DNA of 64,000 bases from an uncultured Comamonas sp. (GTDB lineage: Bacteria > Pseudomonadota > Gammaproteobacteria > Burkholderiales > Burkholderiaceae_C). A model generated the notes under the pieces. It ran no database searches. It was not told the origin of the DNA and saw only the letters and a program-made list of their open reading frames with translations. The DNA is taken from the NCBI GenBank assembly GCA_947306475.1, contig CAMZGS010000001.1:1-64000 (forward strand), given 5' to 3'. This document shows, one piece after another, positions 54,405 to 62,874 of this stretch; positions within the stretch are counted from its first letter, which is position 1; every line of letters starts with the position of its first letter. Made by a program: the position numbers and the translations under genes.

Positions 54405-54773
54405 TCAGCCACTGACGTGGTAGAGCCGCGCCACCGAGGCAGCCGCACCCGGCGGCAGCTTGCTGGCGCCATAGGTGTGGTTGCTGCCTTGCTGGGGCAT
54501 CAGGGTTTGCAGTTGCTGGGCGTTGATGGCACCGATCTTGACGATGTGGGCGCGGATCTGCCCCAGCCGATCGGAGATGCGCTGCATGTGCGTGACGTTT
54601 TCGGGGGTGAAGGCGCTGGCCTCAAAACGCTGGGCCAGCTGCACAAAGGCGGCCATGCTGTCGCGCAGCTGCTGCATGGCTTGCTCAATGGCCTCGGGGC
54701 TGCCTTCGGTGAGCAGGGGAGCGGTCAGGTCAAGCAGGCCATCGATCTGGCCCAGGGCTTCGTGCAATTGCAT
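54405..54773 (-). CDS. flgN: FlgN-like flagellar export chaperone
   Basis: A 122-residue, mostly helical protein placed directly after flgM. The N-terminal LHEALGQIDGLLDLTAPLLT and the long helices (IEQAMQQLRDSMAAFVQLAQ, VTHMQRISDRLGQIRAHIVK) fit FlgN, the cytoplasmic chaperone for the hook-associated proteins FlgK and FlgL. The C-terminal NHTYGASKLPP recalls the conserved TYG near the FlgN tail. Sequence conservation in this family is weak, so the call relies partly on position in the flgA-flgM-flgN order. ATG 54773 was chosen. It is slightly shorter than typical FlgN (about 140). Confidence 0.75.
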   Translation of the reverse strand: MQLHEALGQIDGLLDLTAPLLTEGSPEAIEQAMQQLRDSMAAFVQLAQRFEASAFTPENVTHMQRISDRLGQIRAHIVKIGAINAQQLQTLMPQQGSNHTYGASKLPPGAAASVARLYHVSG

Positions 54774-54904
54774 GGTGGTACGAGACAAGAAAAAGAAAAC
54801 AGGCACCCAATGGTAAGGCCCCGCTGCTTGCGGACACCAGCCGAAGGTCGGAGAAGGCTGGTGGCGCAGGCAGCGGGGCCTGTGAAGTCAGTGCGTCGGG
54901 TGGC

Positions 54905-55234
54905 TCAGGTGCGCACGGCGCCCAGGAACAGGCTGGCGTCGGCCAGCATCTTGTCGGCAATGGCTTCGGCGCTGACCTTGAAGGTGCCGTTGGCAATGGC
55001 GGCGCGGATGGCCTGCACCTTGGCCATGTCGATGTCGCTGGAGGCCTTGGCGTTCTGATCGAGCGAGCGCACCGAGCTGGATACCGTCACCGGCACACCG
55101 GCCTGAGCGGTGCGACCGCTGGCCTGCACGGCCTCGGCAGCGGTGCCGGTCTGCTTTTGCTGGGCCTGCTGGGCTGCGTTTTGCTGCAGCTTGGCTGCAA
55201 GGATTTCGACGTTGTTGTTGATTCCGACCTTCAT
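54905..55234 (-). CDS. flgM: Negative regulator of flagellin synthesis FlgM (anti-sigma-28)
   Basis: A 109-residue protein that holds sigma-28 (FliA) inactive until the hook is finished and FlgM is exported. The N-terminus MKVGINNNVE and the C-terminal sigma-binding part (DIDMAKVQAIRAAIANGTFK, AEAIADKMLADA) match the family. The middle is Gln/Ala-rich and disordered. GGAGAAAG precedes ATG 55234. A sigma-28 promoter lies about 55 bases upstream, so FlgM is made in a class III burst in addition to any transcript from flgA. Confidence 0.93.
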   Translation of the reverse strand: MKVGINNNVEILAAKLQQNAAQQAQQKQTGTAAEAVQASGRTAQAGVPVTVSSSVRSLDQNAKASSDIDMAKVQAIRAAIANGTFKVSAEAIADKMLADASLFLGAVRT

Positions 55235-55288
55235 TTTCTTTCTCCGTATCGTGGGGCGTCACCACCTGGTTTCGCCTGGTTGAGAGTG

Positions 55289-55315
55289 CTATCGGCGGGT
55301 GCCTGGAAAACTTAA
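55289..55315 (-). promoter_or_regulatory. Sigma-28 (FliA) promoter of flgM
   Basis: Read on the minus strand: TTAAGTTT, an 11-base spacer, then GCCGATAG. This is one or two bases from the FliA consensus TAAAGTTT-N11-GCCGATAA. It lies between flgA and flgM, about 55 bases before the flgM start, giving FliA-dependent feedback expression of its own anti-sigma factor. Confidence 0.88.
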
Positions 55316-55370
55316 GAACTTTCTGCGCCCTGCTTTTGGTAAGAGGGTGCAACACCGGTGCGCCGTGCAC

Positions 55371-56123
55371 TCATGGCCCGACCTCCACTTCGCCTTGTGC
55401 GTTGACCGTGCCCGAAACCAGCCGGCCATTATCCATGCGAACCTTGACGCTCTGGCCAACGCCGGCGCCCGTGACGGCCACGCCGGAAGAGGTGACCGCG
55501 TAACCCGGCCCCCGCACCAGCACCTTGACCTGTGCGCCTTTCCTGAACACTTCTGCCGGGCGCACCACCGACTGGCGCAGCACTTGCCCGGCCATCATGT
55601 TGCGTGCGGCGGTCTGGCCGATCCAGTCCTCAGGCTGCACCAGCACGGGGGAGGCATCTGCTGCCCAGTCCGCCTCGCCTTGCGTGGCGCTGCTGGCATC
55701 CAGTACCTCGCCCGCGTTCACGTTGTGCACCAGCACCCATGCCGGGCCCCAGGCCTTGATGGTGACGGGCAGAAACACGTTCCAGGGACGGGCGCCGGGC
55801 TGCACGCAGCGCAGACCGATGCGCGTGCGGCCCCACAGCTTGGAGCCGGCGGGCAGATAGGGCTCCACCTGCTGGCAGGGGGCCAGGGTCAGGCGCGGAT
55901 CGAGCTTGCCCACCTGTACTTCCATGCGCAGCGGCAGGCTGGCGTCCAGGCCGGAGTCGCTGGCCCCCATGGCGCCCTGCAGCCACTGCTCGCCCAGGGC
56001 GGCCAGCTCGGCGCTGGTCTGCGCCTGCGCTGCACAGGCGGCAGCAGCCAGCAGCGTCGCACCCAGCAGGCGCAGGGGGCGAAGCCGCAGCAGGGCAGAA
56101 ACGGGGCGAGGGTGCAGGTGCAT
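55371..56123 (-). CDS. flgA: Flagellar P-ring assembly chaperone FlgA
   Basis: A periplasmic chaperone of 250 residues with a signal peptide (LRLLGATLLAAAACAAQAQ). It helps FlgI form the P-ring. The C-terminal SAF-like domain (VVRPAEVFRKGAQVKVLVRG ... SGVAVTGAGVGQSVKVRMDN) is diagnostic. LTLAPCQQVEPYLPAGSKLW and RIGLRCVQPG hold the conserved cysteine pair. Start is ambiguous: ATG 56123 (used) or ATG 56156, neither with a good ribosome-binding site. It is divergent from flgB; the region between (about 190 bases) holds the operon promoters. Confidence 0.92.
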   Translation of the reverse strand: MHLHPRPVSALLRLRPLRLLGATLLAAAACAAQAQTSAELAALGEQWLQGAMGASDSGLDASLPLRMEVQVGKLDPRLTLAPCQQVEPYLPAGSKLWGRTRIGLRCVQPGARPWNVFLPVTIKAWGPAWVLVHNVNAGEVLDASSATQGEADWAADASPVLVQPEDWIGQTAARNMMAGQVLRQSVVRPAEVFRKGAQVKVLVRGPGYAVTSSGVAVTGAGVGQSVKVRMDNGRLVSGTVNAQGEVEVGP

Positions 56124-56315
56124 GAAGGCAGGTGTCCGGAATAGAAGGTGCTGCATACAGCACGGATTGCAGGCAACTGTAAGGGCAGGGCAGGTGCGCT
56201 AAAGCGCGAATAGCGTGGGCAAGCCTGCTTTCTTCGGGCTTTCGGAAAAAGGGCGGGTTTTCATAATCGCCCCACGACCCACAACGTCCCTCCATTGCCT
56301 GAAAGGAATGCGTCC

Positions 56316-56741
56316 ATGCTCAACAAAATCACCGGAAACCTGGATTTCCAGACCGATGCCCTGGTGCTGCGTGCCGAGCGTCAGCGCATCATCTCCAGCA
56401 ACATCGCCAATGCCGACACCCCGGGGTACGTGGCGCGCGACTTCAACTTTGCCGAGACCCTGAAGGCCGCCACCGAGGGGGGCAGCAGCGTACAGGAGCA
56501 GATGCGCATCCTGAGCACCAGCAACGAGCGCCACATCCCCGTGCCCACCGTCAACTTCGGCAAGGACAAGGACAAGCGTCTGGGCTACAGCCTGTCGGCC
56601 CAGCCCGCACTGGACAACAACACCGTGGACATGGACCGCGAGCGCGCCAATTTTGTTGACAACGCCGTGCGCTATGAGGCCACGCTGCGCTTCATCAATG
56701 GCTCCTCCCGAACCATGCTCTCGGCCATCACCGGCCAGTGA
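56316..56741 (+). CDS. flgB: Flagellar basal-body proximal rod protein FlgB
   Basis: A 141-residue axial protein of the rod, exported by the flagellar type III apparatus. The N-terminal rod signature is QRIISSNIANADTPGYVARD, preceded by FQTDALVLRAERQ. The C-terminal helix is NFVDNAVRYEATLRFINGSS. GAAAGGAA supports ATG 56316. It is the first gene of the flgBCDEFGHIJK operon. A GGGCG/CGCCC hairpin containing CATAAT sits in the leader, but no promoter can be assigned with confidence. Confidence 0.96.
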   Translation: MLNKITGNLDFQTDALVLRAERQRIISSNIANADTPGYVARDFNFAETLKAATEGGSSVQEQMRILSTSNERHIPVPTVNFGKDKDKRLGYSLSAQPALDNNTVDMDRERANFVDNAVRYEATLRFINGSSRTMLSAITGQ

Positions 56742-56775
56742 CACCGTGCATTAAAGATTTTCCGAGGTAACTCTC

Positions 56776-57180
56776 ATGTCCATGTTTTCTATCTTCAGCG
56801 TCTCCGGTAGTGCCCTGAGCGCGCAGTCGCAGCGCCTGAACGTGGTGGCATCCAACCTGGCCAACGTCGATGCCGTTGCCGGCCCGGACGGCCAAAGCTA
56901 CAAGGCCCGCCAGGTGGTGTTCCAGACCGCCCCCATGGGCGAGGAAGGCACGGCTGGCGTCAAGGTGGTGGGTATTACCGAAAGCGACACCCCGGGGCGC
57001 AAGGTGTATGCCCCCGAGCACCCCCTGGCCGACGAGCAGGGCTACGTCACCCACTCCAACGTGAGTGCGGTCGATGAGATGGTGGACATGATCTCCGCCT
57101 CGCGCTCGTACCAGAACAACGTGGAAGTCATGAACACGGCCAAGACGCTGCTGCTCAAGACCCTGCAACTGGGCCAGTAA
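56776..57180 (+). CDS. flgC: Flagellar basal-body rod protein FlgC
   Basis: A 134-residue rod protein. N-terminal FSVSGSALSAQSQRLNVVAS and NLANVDAVAGPDGQSYKARQ are characteristic, and the C-terminal SASRSYQNNVEVMNTAKTLL is the second half of the bipartite coiled coil. GAGGTAA precedes ATG 56776, and the gap to flgB is 34 bases. It polymerises distal to FlgB and before FlgF and FlgG. Confidence 0.97.
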   Translation: MSMFSIFSVSGSALSAQSQRLNVVASNLANVDAVAGPDGQSYKARQVVFQTAPMGEEGTAGVKVVGITESDTPGRKVYAPEHPLADEQGYVTHSNVSAVDEMVDMISASRSYQNNVEVMNTAKTLLLKTLQLGQ

Positions 57181-57248
57181 GCCACCCTTTGGCTGCCCGC
57201 TGAATCATCGCCAGGGCGCCCCCATCCACTTGGAAAGCACTTCTTACC

Positions 57249-57941
57249 ATGCTCAACAGCGTTTCCAACACCTCCAGCACCAGCACTGCCGGTCAGAGCT
57301 CCAGCGTCGTGGCCACCTCGGCTGCGGACATGCAGAACCAGTTCCTGACGTTGCTGGTGGCCCAGCTCAAGAACCAGGACCCGATGAGTCCCATGGACAA
57401 CGCGCAGATGACCTCGCAGATGGCGCAGATCAGCACCGTCACCGGCATTGAAAAGCTCAACGACACCGTCAAGAGCGTGACCGGCCAGTTCTCCACCCTG
57501 CAGATGCTGCAGGGCAGCAACCTGATCGGCCACACCATCCTGACCGAGGGCGACCAGCTGGGCATGGCCGTTACCGAGGGCGAGGATGAGGACGGCGCCC
57601 CCGTGGTGTACCAGCGTGGCACGGCAGCCTTCGACCTTGACGGCCTGGCCAGCAACGTCACCGTGCAGATCACCACGGGCAGCGGCCAGCTGGTGGACAC
57701 CCTGGAGCTGGGCAGTGCCAACCCGGGTCGCAACTACTTCACCTGGGATGGCAGCGGCTATGAGGGCGACCTGAGCGATCTGCGCTTCAAGGTGGTGGCC
57801 ACCAATGGCCAGGATCAGGTGGGCCTGACCCAGCTGGCCCCCAATGCCGTCGTGGCCACCAGCCTCACCAACGAAGGGTTGATGCTGGAGCTGGCCAATG
57901 GCTCCAGCGTCAACTACAGCAGCGTCAAGGCTGTGTTCTGA
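57249..57941 (+). CDS. flgD: Flagellar hook-capping protein FlgD
   Basis: A 230-residue scaffold that caps the growing hook and promotes FlgE assembly. The conserved N-terminal segment NQFLTLLVAQLKNQDPMSPM followed by DNAQMTSQMAQIST is diagnostic. FLN- and Tudor-like domains follow (GRNYFTWDGSGYEGDLSDL). It shows no Shine-Dalgarno of high quality near ATG 57249. It lies between flgC and flgE in the standard order. Confidence 0.96.
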   Translation: MLNSVSNTSSTSTAGQSSSVVATSAADMQNQFLTLLVAQLKNQDPMSPMDNAQMTSQMAQISTVTGIEKLNDTVKSVTGQFSTLQMLQGSNLIGHTILTEGDQLGMAVTEGEDEDGAPVVYQRGTAAFDLDGLASNVTVQITTGSGQLVDTLELGSANPGRNYFTWDGSGYEGDLSDLRFKVVATNGQDQVGLTQLAPNAVVATSLTNEGLMLELANGSSVNYSSVKAVF

Positions 57942-57971
57942 GTTTTCTGATCTCGCACAAGGAGTATCACC

Positions 57972-59228
57972 ATGGGTTTTCACCACGGACTTTCCGGCCT
58001 GAACGCCGCCAGCAAGAGCCTGGACGTCAGCGGCCACAACATCGCCAACAGCAACACCATCGGCTTCAAGAAATCGCGCATCGAATTCAACGAAATGGTG
58101 GCCAGCGCCATGGGCACCGGCCAGTGCCCCGGCTCGGCCGGCGCCGGCATCGGTGTGAGCGTGGCGGCCGTGACGCAGCAGTTCAGCCAGGGCGTGATCA
58201 CCCCCACCGCCAATGACCTGGACATGGCCATCAATGGCGACGGCTTCTTTGTCGTCAGCACCCCCAACGGCACGGCCTACACCCGCAATGGCGCTTTCCA
58301 ATTGGACAAGAATGGCCAGCTGGTCACCGCCAATGGCGACAAGGTCATGGGCTATCCCCTGGATCCGGCCACGGGCACGCGCGCCAGCGCAACGTCTGAG
58401 CCCATCACCTTCCCGTCGGGCTCGGCCATTCCTGCCAATCCCACCACCAAGGCCGAGATTCGCCTGAACCTGGATGCGCGTGCACCTCTGGCTGCTGGTG
58501 ATCCGGCGGCCACCCCCCCGATTCCGGCCACACCGCGCCAGACCTATGGCACCTCGTTCCAGGCGTTTGACTCCCTGGGGGTGGCCCATCCGGTGAGCGT
58601 CTATTTTGAAAAGACCGGCCCCAATACCTGGGAGGTGTTTGATGGTCTGGACGACCCCAGCGCTACGCCGCCTGTGACGGCGAACAGTCTGGGCACGCTC
58701 ACGTTCAACGAGGATGGTTCCCTGGACACCGCAGCCAGCACGCTCAACCCCGTGAGCCTGACCCTGACCAATGGCGCAGCCACGCCGCTTCAAGTAGAGA
58801 TTGACCTGAGCAATGCCACCCAGTTTGGTAGCGCTTTTGCGGTGGCCAAGATCACTCAGGATGGCTATGCCGCTGGCGAGCTGACCGGCGTGAGCGTCTC
58901 CAAGGACGGCACGCTGATGGCCTCGTATTCCAACGGCATCACCCGTCCGGAGGCCCAGGTCGCCCTGGCACGCTTCACCAATCCCCAGGGGTTGTCTCCG
59001 GCGGGCAACAACAACTGGGTGGCCACCGCCGATGCCGGCCCCGTGATCGAGGGGACGGCTGGCAGCGGCAGCTTTGGCTCCATCGAAGGCTGTGCCCTGG
59101 AAGAGTCCAACGTCGATCTGACCGCCGAGCTGGTGGGCATGATGACCGCGCAGCGTGCCTACCAGGCCAACGCCCAGACCATCAAGACGCAGGACCAGGT
59201 GTTCTCCACCCTGGTGAACCTGCGCTGA
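57972..59228 (+). CDS. flgE: Flagellar hook protein FlgE
   Basis: The 418-residue hook subunit. N-terminal FHHGLSGLNAASKSLDVSGH and NIANSNTIGFKKSRIEF start the D0 domain. INGDGFFVVSTPNG and YTRNGAFQLDKNGQLV are the FlgE/F/G-specific body. The C-terminal ELVGMMTAQRAYQANAQTIK closes D0. The central D1-D2 region has an extra proline/alanine-rich stretch (GDPAATPPIPATPRQ). AAGGAG lies about eight bases before ATG 57972. Confidence 0.97.
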   Translation: MGFHHGLSGLNAASKSLDVSGHNIANSNTIGFKKSRIEFNEMVASAMGTGQCPGSAGAGIGVSVAAVTQQFSQGVITPTANDLDMAINGDGFFVVSTPNGTAYTRNGAFQLDKNGQLVTANGDKVMGYPLDPATGTRASATSEPITFPSGSAIPANPTTKAEIRLNLDARAPLAAGDPAATPPIPATPRQTYGTSFQAFDSLGVAHPVSVYFEKTGPNTWEVFDGLDDPSATPPVTANSLGTLTFNEDGSLDTAASTLNPVSLTLTNGAATPLQVEIDLSNATQFGSAFAVAKITQDGYAAGELTGVSVSKDGTLMASYSNGITRPEAQVALARFTNPQGLSPAGNNNWVATADAGPVIEGTAGSGSFGSIEGCALEESNVDLTAELVGMMTAQRAYQANAQTIKTQDQVFSTLVNLR

Positions 59229-59262
59229 TGCTGCGCCTGTGAGAGTGAAGGAGTAGTCCGCG

Positions 59263-60003
59263 ATGGATCGCATCATCTACACCACCATGACTGGGGCCAA
59301 CGCTGCCATGCAGCGTCAGACCATCCTGTCCAACAACCTGGCCAACGCCACGACCACTGGCTTTCGTGCCGAGCTGACCACCTTCCGCTCGGTGCCGTTG
59401 GAAGGGGCGGGCTCCAGCACGCGCGTGTTCGGTCTGGATGCCACTTCGGGCTATTCCGATGCGCCGGGCACGGCCATCACCACCGGCAAGCCCACCGACA
59501 TCATGGCCCGGGGCAACGCCTGGTTTGCCGTGCAGGGGCTGGATGGCCTGGAGGCCTATACCCGCAATGGGGCGCTGGAAGTCAACGAACAGGGGCAGCT
59601 GCTGACGGCCAATGGCCTGGCGGTGCTCTCCGACGGTGGCACGCCGATCGATGTGCCGCAGAACGCCAAGGTCAGCTTCGGCGCCGACGGCACCATTACC
59701 GCCACCGAGCCCGGGCAGGACCCGGTCACCATCGGGCGCCTGAAGATGGTCACCCCTGAAGAGGGCGCGCCCCTGGTGCGCGGCAACGATGGCCTGTTCC
59801 GTACGGCCGACGGCAACCCGCTGCCGATGGATGCCAACGCGCGCCTGGTCGATGGGGTGCTGGAAGGCTCCAACGTGAACGCGGTGGAAACCATGGTGGG
59901 CATGATCGCCGCCTCGCGCCAGTTCGAGGCGCAGATGAAGATGCTCACCACCGCCGAGACCAACGACAAGACCGCCGCCCAGCTGCTGAGCCTCAACGGC
60001 TGA
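59263..60003 (+). CDS. flgF: Flagellar basal-body rod protein FlgF
   Basis: A 246-residue proximal/distal rod protein. N-terminal IYTTMTGANAAMQRQTILSN and NLANATTTGFRAELTTFRSV are FlgF-specific, the body has ARGNAWFAVQGLDG, and the C-terminus has ETMVGMIAASRQFEAQMKML. It follows flgE by 34 bases and precedes flgG by 37. Length is normal. Confidence 0.96.
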   Translation: MDRIIYTTMTGANAAMQRQTILSNNLANATTTGFRAELTTFRSVPLEGAGSSTRVFGLDATSGYSDAPGTAITTGKPTDIMARGNAWFAVQGLDGLEAYTRNGALEVNEQGQLLTANGLAVLSDGGTPIDVPQNAKVSFGADGTITATEPGQDPVTIGRLKMVTPEEGAPLVRGNDGLFRTADGNPLPMDANARLVDGVLEGSNVNAVETMVGMIAASRQFEAQMKMLTTAETNDKTAAQLLSLNG

Positions 60004-60040
60004 TGCACGCGCCCGCAACGAAGAATAAGGAAGCCACGCC

Positions 60041-60823
60041 ATGATGAATTCCCTGTGGATTGCCAAGACCGGCATGAACGCCCAGCAGACCAATATGGAC
60101 ACGGTCTCGCACAACCTGTCCAACGTCTCCACCACGGGCTACAAGCGCCAGACGGCGATTTTTGAAGACCTGATCTACCAGAACATGCGCCAGGTGGGCT
60201 CGCAGGTCGATGAGCAGAACGTCCTGCCCACCGGCATGCACATGGGGCTGGGGGTGCGCACGGTGGCCACCACGCGCACTTTCTCGCAGGGCACGCCCCT
60301 GGAGACGGGCAAGGCCTACGACGTGGCCATCAACGGCGACGGATTCTTCCAGATCCAGATGCCCGATGGCAGCACCGCCTACACGCGCGACGGCACGTTT
60401 GCGCTCAACGGCGATGGCACGCTGGTCACGTCCGGCGGCTACCCGCTGCTCGACGGCATCACCGTGCCGCCGGATTCGCGCAGCTTCACCATCAGCAAGA
60501 CCGGCATCGTCACGGTGCTGGCCCCGGGCGAGACCGAGCCGCAGCAGATCGGCCAGATCAACCTGGCCACCTTCATCAATCCGGCCGGTCTGGAGCCGGT
60601 GGGTGAGAACCTGTTCCGCGAAACCCCGGCATCCGGCGCGCCGCAGACCGGCGCTCCCGGCGAGAACAGCATGGGCAGCTTGTTGCAGTGCTACCTGGAA
60701 GCTTCCAACGTCAACGTGGTGCATGAGCTGGTGACCATGATCCAGACCCAGCGCGCCTACGAAATGAATTCCAAGGCCATCACCACCAGCGACCAGATGC
60801 TGGGCCGTCTGGTACAGATTTAA
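60041..60823 (+). CDS. flgG: Flagellar distal rod protein FlgG
   Basis: A 260-residue protein, the same length as E. coli FlgG. N-terminal SLWIAKTGMNAQQTNMDTVS and the FlgG-specific insertion YKRQTAIFEDLIYQNMRQ stiffen the rod relative to the hook. The C-terminus is LVTMIQTQRAYEMNSKAITT. AAGGAAG precedes ATG 60041 (a second ATG follows immediately). A 76-bp repeat lies between this gene and flgH, where an operon would normally be tightly packed. Confidence 0.97.
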   Translation: MMNSLWIAKTGMNAQQTNMDTVSHNLSNVSTTGYKRQTAIFEDLIYQNMRQVGSQVDEQNVLPTGMHMGLGVRTVATTRTFSQGTPLETGKAYDVAINGDGFFQIQMPDGSTAYTRDGTFALNGDGTLVTSGGYPLLDGITVPPDSRSFTISKTGIVTVLAPGETEPQQIGQINLATFINPAGLEPVGENLFRETPASGAPQTGAPGENSMGSLLQCYLEASNVNVVHELVTMIQTQRAYEMNSKAITTSDQMLGRLVQI

Positions 60824-60833
60824 TCATTTTGCT

Positions 60834-60909
60834 AGCTGCTTGCGCTGGTTGGTACGGGGTTTCAGGTAGTTTTTGACCTGAAAGTTACTGTAGATCAGCG
60901 CCAGCAGCT
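60834..60909. repeat. 76-bp palindromic repeat (copy 6, inside the flg operon)
   Basis: The arms AGCTGCTTGCGCT (60834-60846) and AGCGCCAGCAGCT (60897-60909) and core GGGTTTCAGG...ACCTGAAAGT are present. It starts ten bases after the flgG stop and ends 21 bases before the flgH start, so it is part of the operon mRNA. Confidence 0.86.
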
Positions 60910-60930
60910 ATTGTTTTTAGAGAGTTTGCC

Positions 60931-61704
60931 ATGTTTGCTCGTCTCCCCACTTCCCATCCCCCGGCTGCTGGGGGCGCATTCCGGCACCGGCGCTCCAGCG
61001 CGCGTGGTGGCGCCGTGTGGCTGGCTGCGGCCGCGGTGCTCAGCGGCTGCGCGCTCAACGATCCGCCCCCGGTGGATCTGGGCAGCAGCACGGCGCCGGT
61101 GAGCGCGGCAGCCATTGCCGCCTACCCGGCGCAGACGGCACAGACGGCACACAACAGCGGCAGCCTGTTCAAGGCCAGCACCTACCGCCCGGCGTTTGAA
61201 AACCGCCGCGCGCGCGTGGTGGGCGATACGGTGATGATCAACATCACCGAGCGCGTGGCCGCCAGCCAGAAGCAGAGCTCCAACGTCAACCGCAGCAATG
61301 AGATGAGCGGCAGCGTCAGCCGCCTGCCGCTGCTGGCCGACTCCACCAATGGTCGCGTCACCCCACGCCTGGGGCTGGGGCTGGATAACGAGACCAAATT
61401 TTCCGGCGGCGGTGGCACCACCAGCGCCAACACCTTCAGCGGCCTGATCACCACCACCGTGGTGGAGGTGCTGCCCAACGGGCACCTGGTCGTCTCGGGT
61501 GAGAAGCAGATTGGCGTCAACCACAACGTGGATGTGCTGCGCTTTACCGGCACCGTCGATCCCTATCTGCTGCAGCCGGGCAGCGTCATCAGCTCGCAGC
61601 AGGTGGCCAATGTGCGCGTGGAGTCGCGCAGCCGTGGCCAGCAGGGTGCAGCCCAATCAATTGGCTGGTTAGCGTCCTTCTTTTTGAACGTTCTGCCTTT
61701 CTAG
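60931..61704 (+). CDS. flgH: Flagellar L-ring protein FlgH
   Basis: A 257-residue outer-membrane lipoprotein that forms the L-ring around the rod. The signal segment AVWLAAAAVLSGC ends in the lipobox LSGC, although the N-region before it is long and Arg/His-rich. Conserved regions are GSLFKASTYRPAFENRRARV, TVMINITERVAASQKQSS, TTVVEVLPNGHLVVSGEKQI, and PGSVISSQQVANVRVE. The ribosome-binding site is weak (AGAGAG). It is the first gene after the repeat within the operon. Confidence 0.96.
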   Translation: MFARLPTSHPPAAGGAFRHRRSSARGGAVWLAAAAVLSGCALNDPPPVDLGSSTAPVSAAAIAAYPAQTAQTAHNSGSLFKASTYRPAFENRRARVVGDTVMINITERVAASQKQSSNVNRSNEMSGSVSRLPLLADSTNGRVTPRLGLGLDNETKFSGGGGTTSANTFSGLITTTVVEVLPNGHLVVSGEKQIGVNHNVDVLRFTGTVDPYLLQPGSVISSQQVANVRVESRSRGQQGAAQSIGWLASFFLNVLPF

Positions 61705-61725
61705 GAATCCCCAGAATCGGGCAGT

Positions 61726-62874
61726 ATGAAGATACTGTCCATGCCCCTTTCCCTGCGCGTTGCCGCACGCGGCCTGACCGTGCTGGCCGCCCTGGCTGCA
61801 AGCCTTGCCCTGCAGCCCGCGCATGCGCTGCGAATCAAGGAAGTCGCCGCCGTCCAGGGCGTGCGCAGCAACCAGTTGTCAGGCTATGGCCTGGTCGTCG
61901 GTCTGGATGGCACCGGCGACCAGACCACGCAGATGCCCTACACCACGCAGTCGATCCAGAACTACCTGCAGCAAATGGGCATCACGCTGCCGGCCAATAT
62001 CAACGCACGCAACATCCAGCTCAAGAACGTTGCCGCCGTGGTCGTCACCGCCGAGCTGCCTCCCTTTGCCCAGCCGGGCCAGCAGATCGATGTGGTGGTC
62101 TCCTCCATGGGCAATGCCAAGTCCCTGCGCGGCGGCACGCTGATTGCCACCCCGCTGCGCGGCGCCGATGGCGAGATCTACGCCCTGGCGCAGGGCAATC
62201 TGGTGGTGGGCGGCGCTGGCGCCTCGCAGGCCGGCTCCAAGGTTCAGGTCAATCACCTGAGCGCCGGGCGCATTCCCCTGGGTGCGCAGGTGGAGCGCGC
62301 CGTGCCCACGCCGCTCAACGACAGCGACACCATTCGCCTGGGGCTGAATGCCTCTGACTTCCAGACCGCCAACAAGGTGGTGCAGGCCATCAACAGCCGC
62401 CATGGCCTGGGCACCGCTGCGGCGCTGGACGGGCGCACGGTGGAAGTGCGCGCCCCGCTGGACCCCAGCGCGCGCGTGAGCTTCATTGCCGACATTGAGG
62501 AATTGCAGCTGCCCGGCAGCAAGCCGGCGGCCAAGGTGGTGATCAACCCGCGCACCGGCTCCATCGTCATGAACCAGGCCGTCACCCTGGGGCCCTGCGC
62601 CATCGCCCACGGCAATCTGGCCATCACCATCGATTCCACGCCCGTGATCAGCCAGCCCAACCCCTTCTCGCAGGGACAGACGGTGGTCACGGAAAAAGCC
62701 AACATTCAGGTCACGCAGGAGCCGGGCAACATCGTCAACGTGCCTGCCTCGGCCAAGCTCTCGGATGTGGTGCGCTCGCTCAACGCCCTGGGCGCCACCC
62801 CGCAGGATCTGCTGGCCATTCTGCAAGCCATCAAGGCCGCTGGCGCCTTGAATGCCGAGCTGGAGGTGTTATGA
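61726..62874 (+). CDS. flgI: Flagellar P-ring protein FlgI
   Basis: A 382-residue periplasmic protein forming the P-ring in the peptidoglycan layer, assembled with FlgA. A signal peptide (GLTVLAALAASLALQPAHA) precedes LRIKEVAAVQGVRSNQLSGY, GLVVGLDGTGDQT, PFAQPGQQIDVVVSSMGNAK and VVINPRTGSIVMNQAVTLGP. ATG 61726 or 61741 may be the start. The stop overlaps the flgJ ATG by four bases (ATGA). Confidence 0.97.
   Translation: MKILSMPLSLRVAARGLTVLAALAASLALQPAHALRIKEVAAVQGVRSNQLSGYGLVVGLDGTGDQTTQMPYTTQSIQNYLQQMGITLPANINARNIQLKNVAAVVVTAELPPFAQPGQQIDVVVSSMGNAKSLRGGTLIATPLRGADGEIYALAQGNLVVGGAGASQAGSKVQVNHLSAGRIPLGAQVERAVPTPLNDSDTIRLGLNASDFQTANKVVQAINSRHGLGTAAALDGRTVEVRAPLDPSARVSFIADIEELQLPGSKPAAKVVINPRTGSIVMNQAVTLGPCAIAHGNLAITIDSTPVISQPNPFSQGQTVVTEKANIQVTQEPGNIVNVPASAKLSDVVRSLNALGATPQDLLAILQAIKAAGALNAELEVL

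Noticed and set aside
54361..54410. Possible repeat copy between dgt and flgN (AAGCGCTGCAAGCTA)
   Set aside because: It shares only an arm-like string and lacks the 76-base frame and core; listed only as a hairpin.
56157..56315. Search for FlhDC, sigma-54 or sigma-70 promoter in the flgA/flgB divergent region
   Set aside because: A CATAAT within a GGGCG/CGCCC hairpin was seen, but no convincing -35, FlhDC box or GG-N10-GC pair.
57042..59276. A 744-codon open frame antisense to flgC-flgE
   Set aside because: Spans several flagellar genes on the other strand and has no recognisable motif; a shadow frame.
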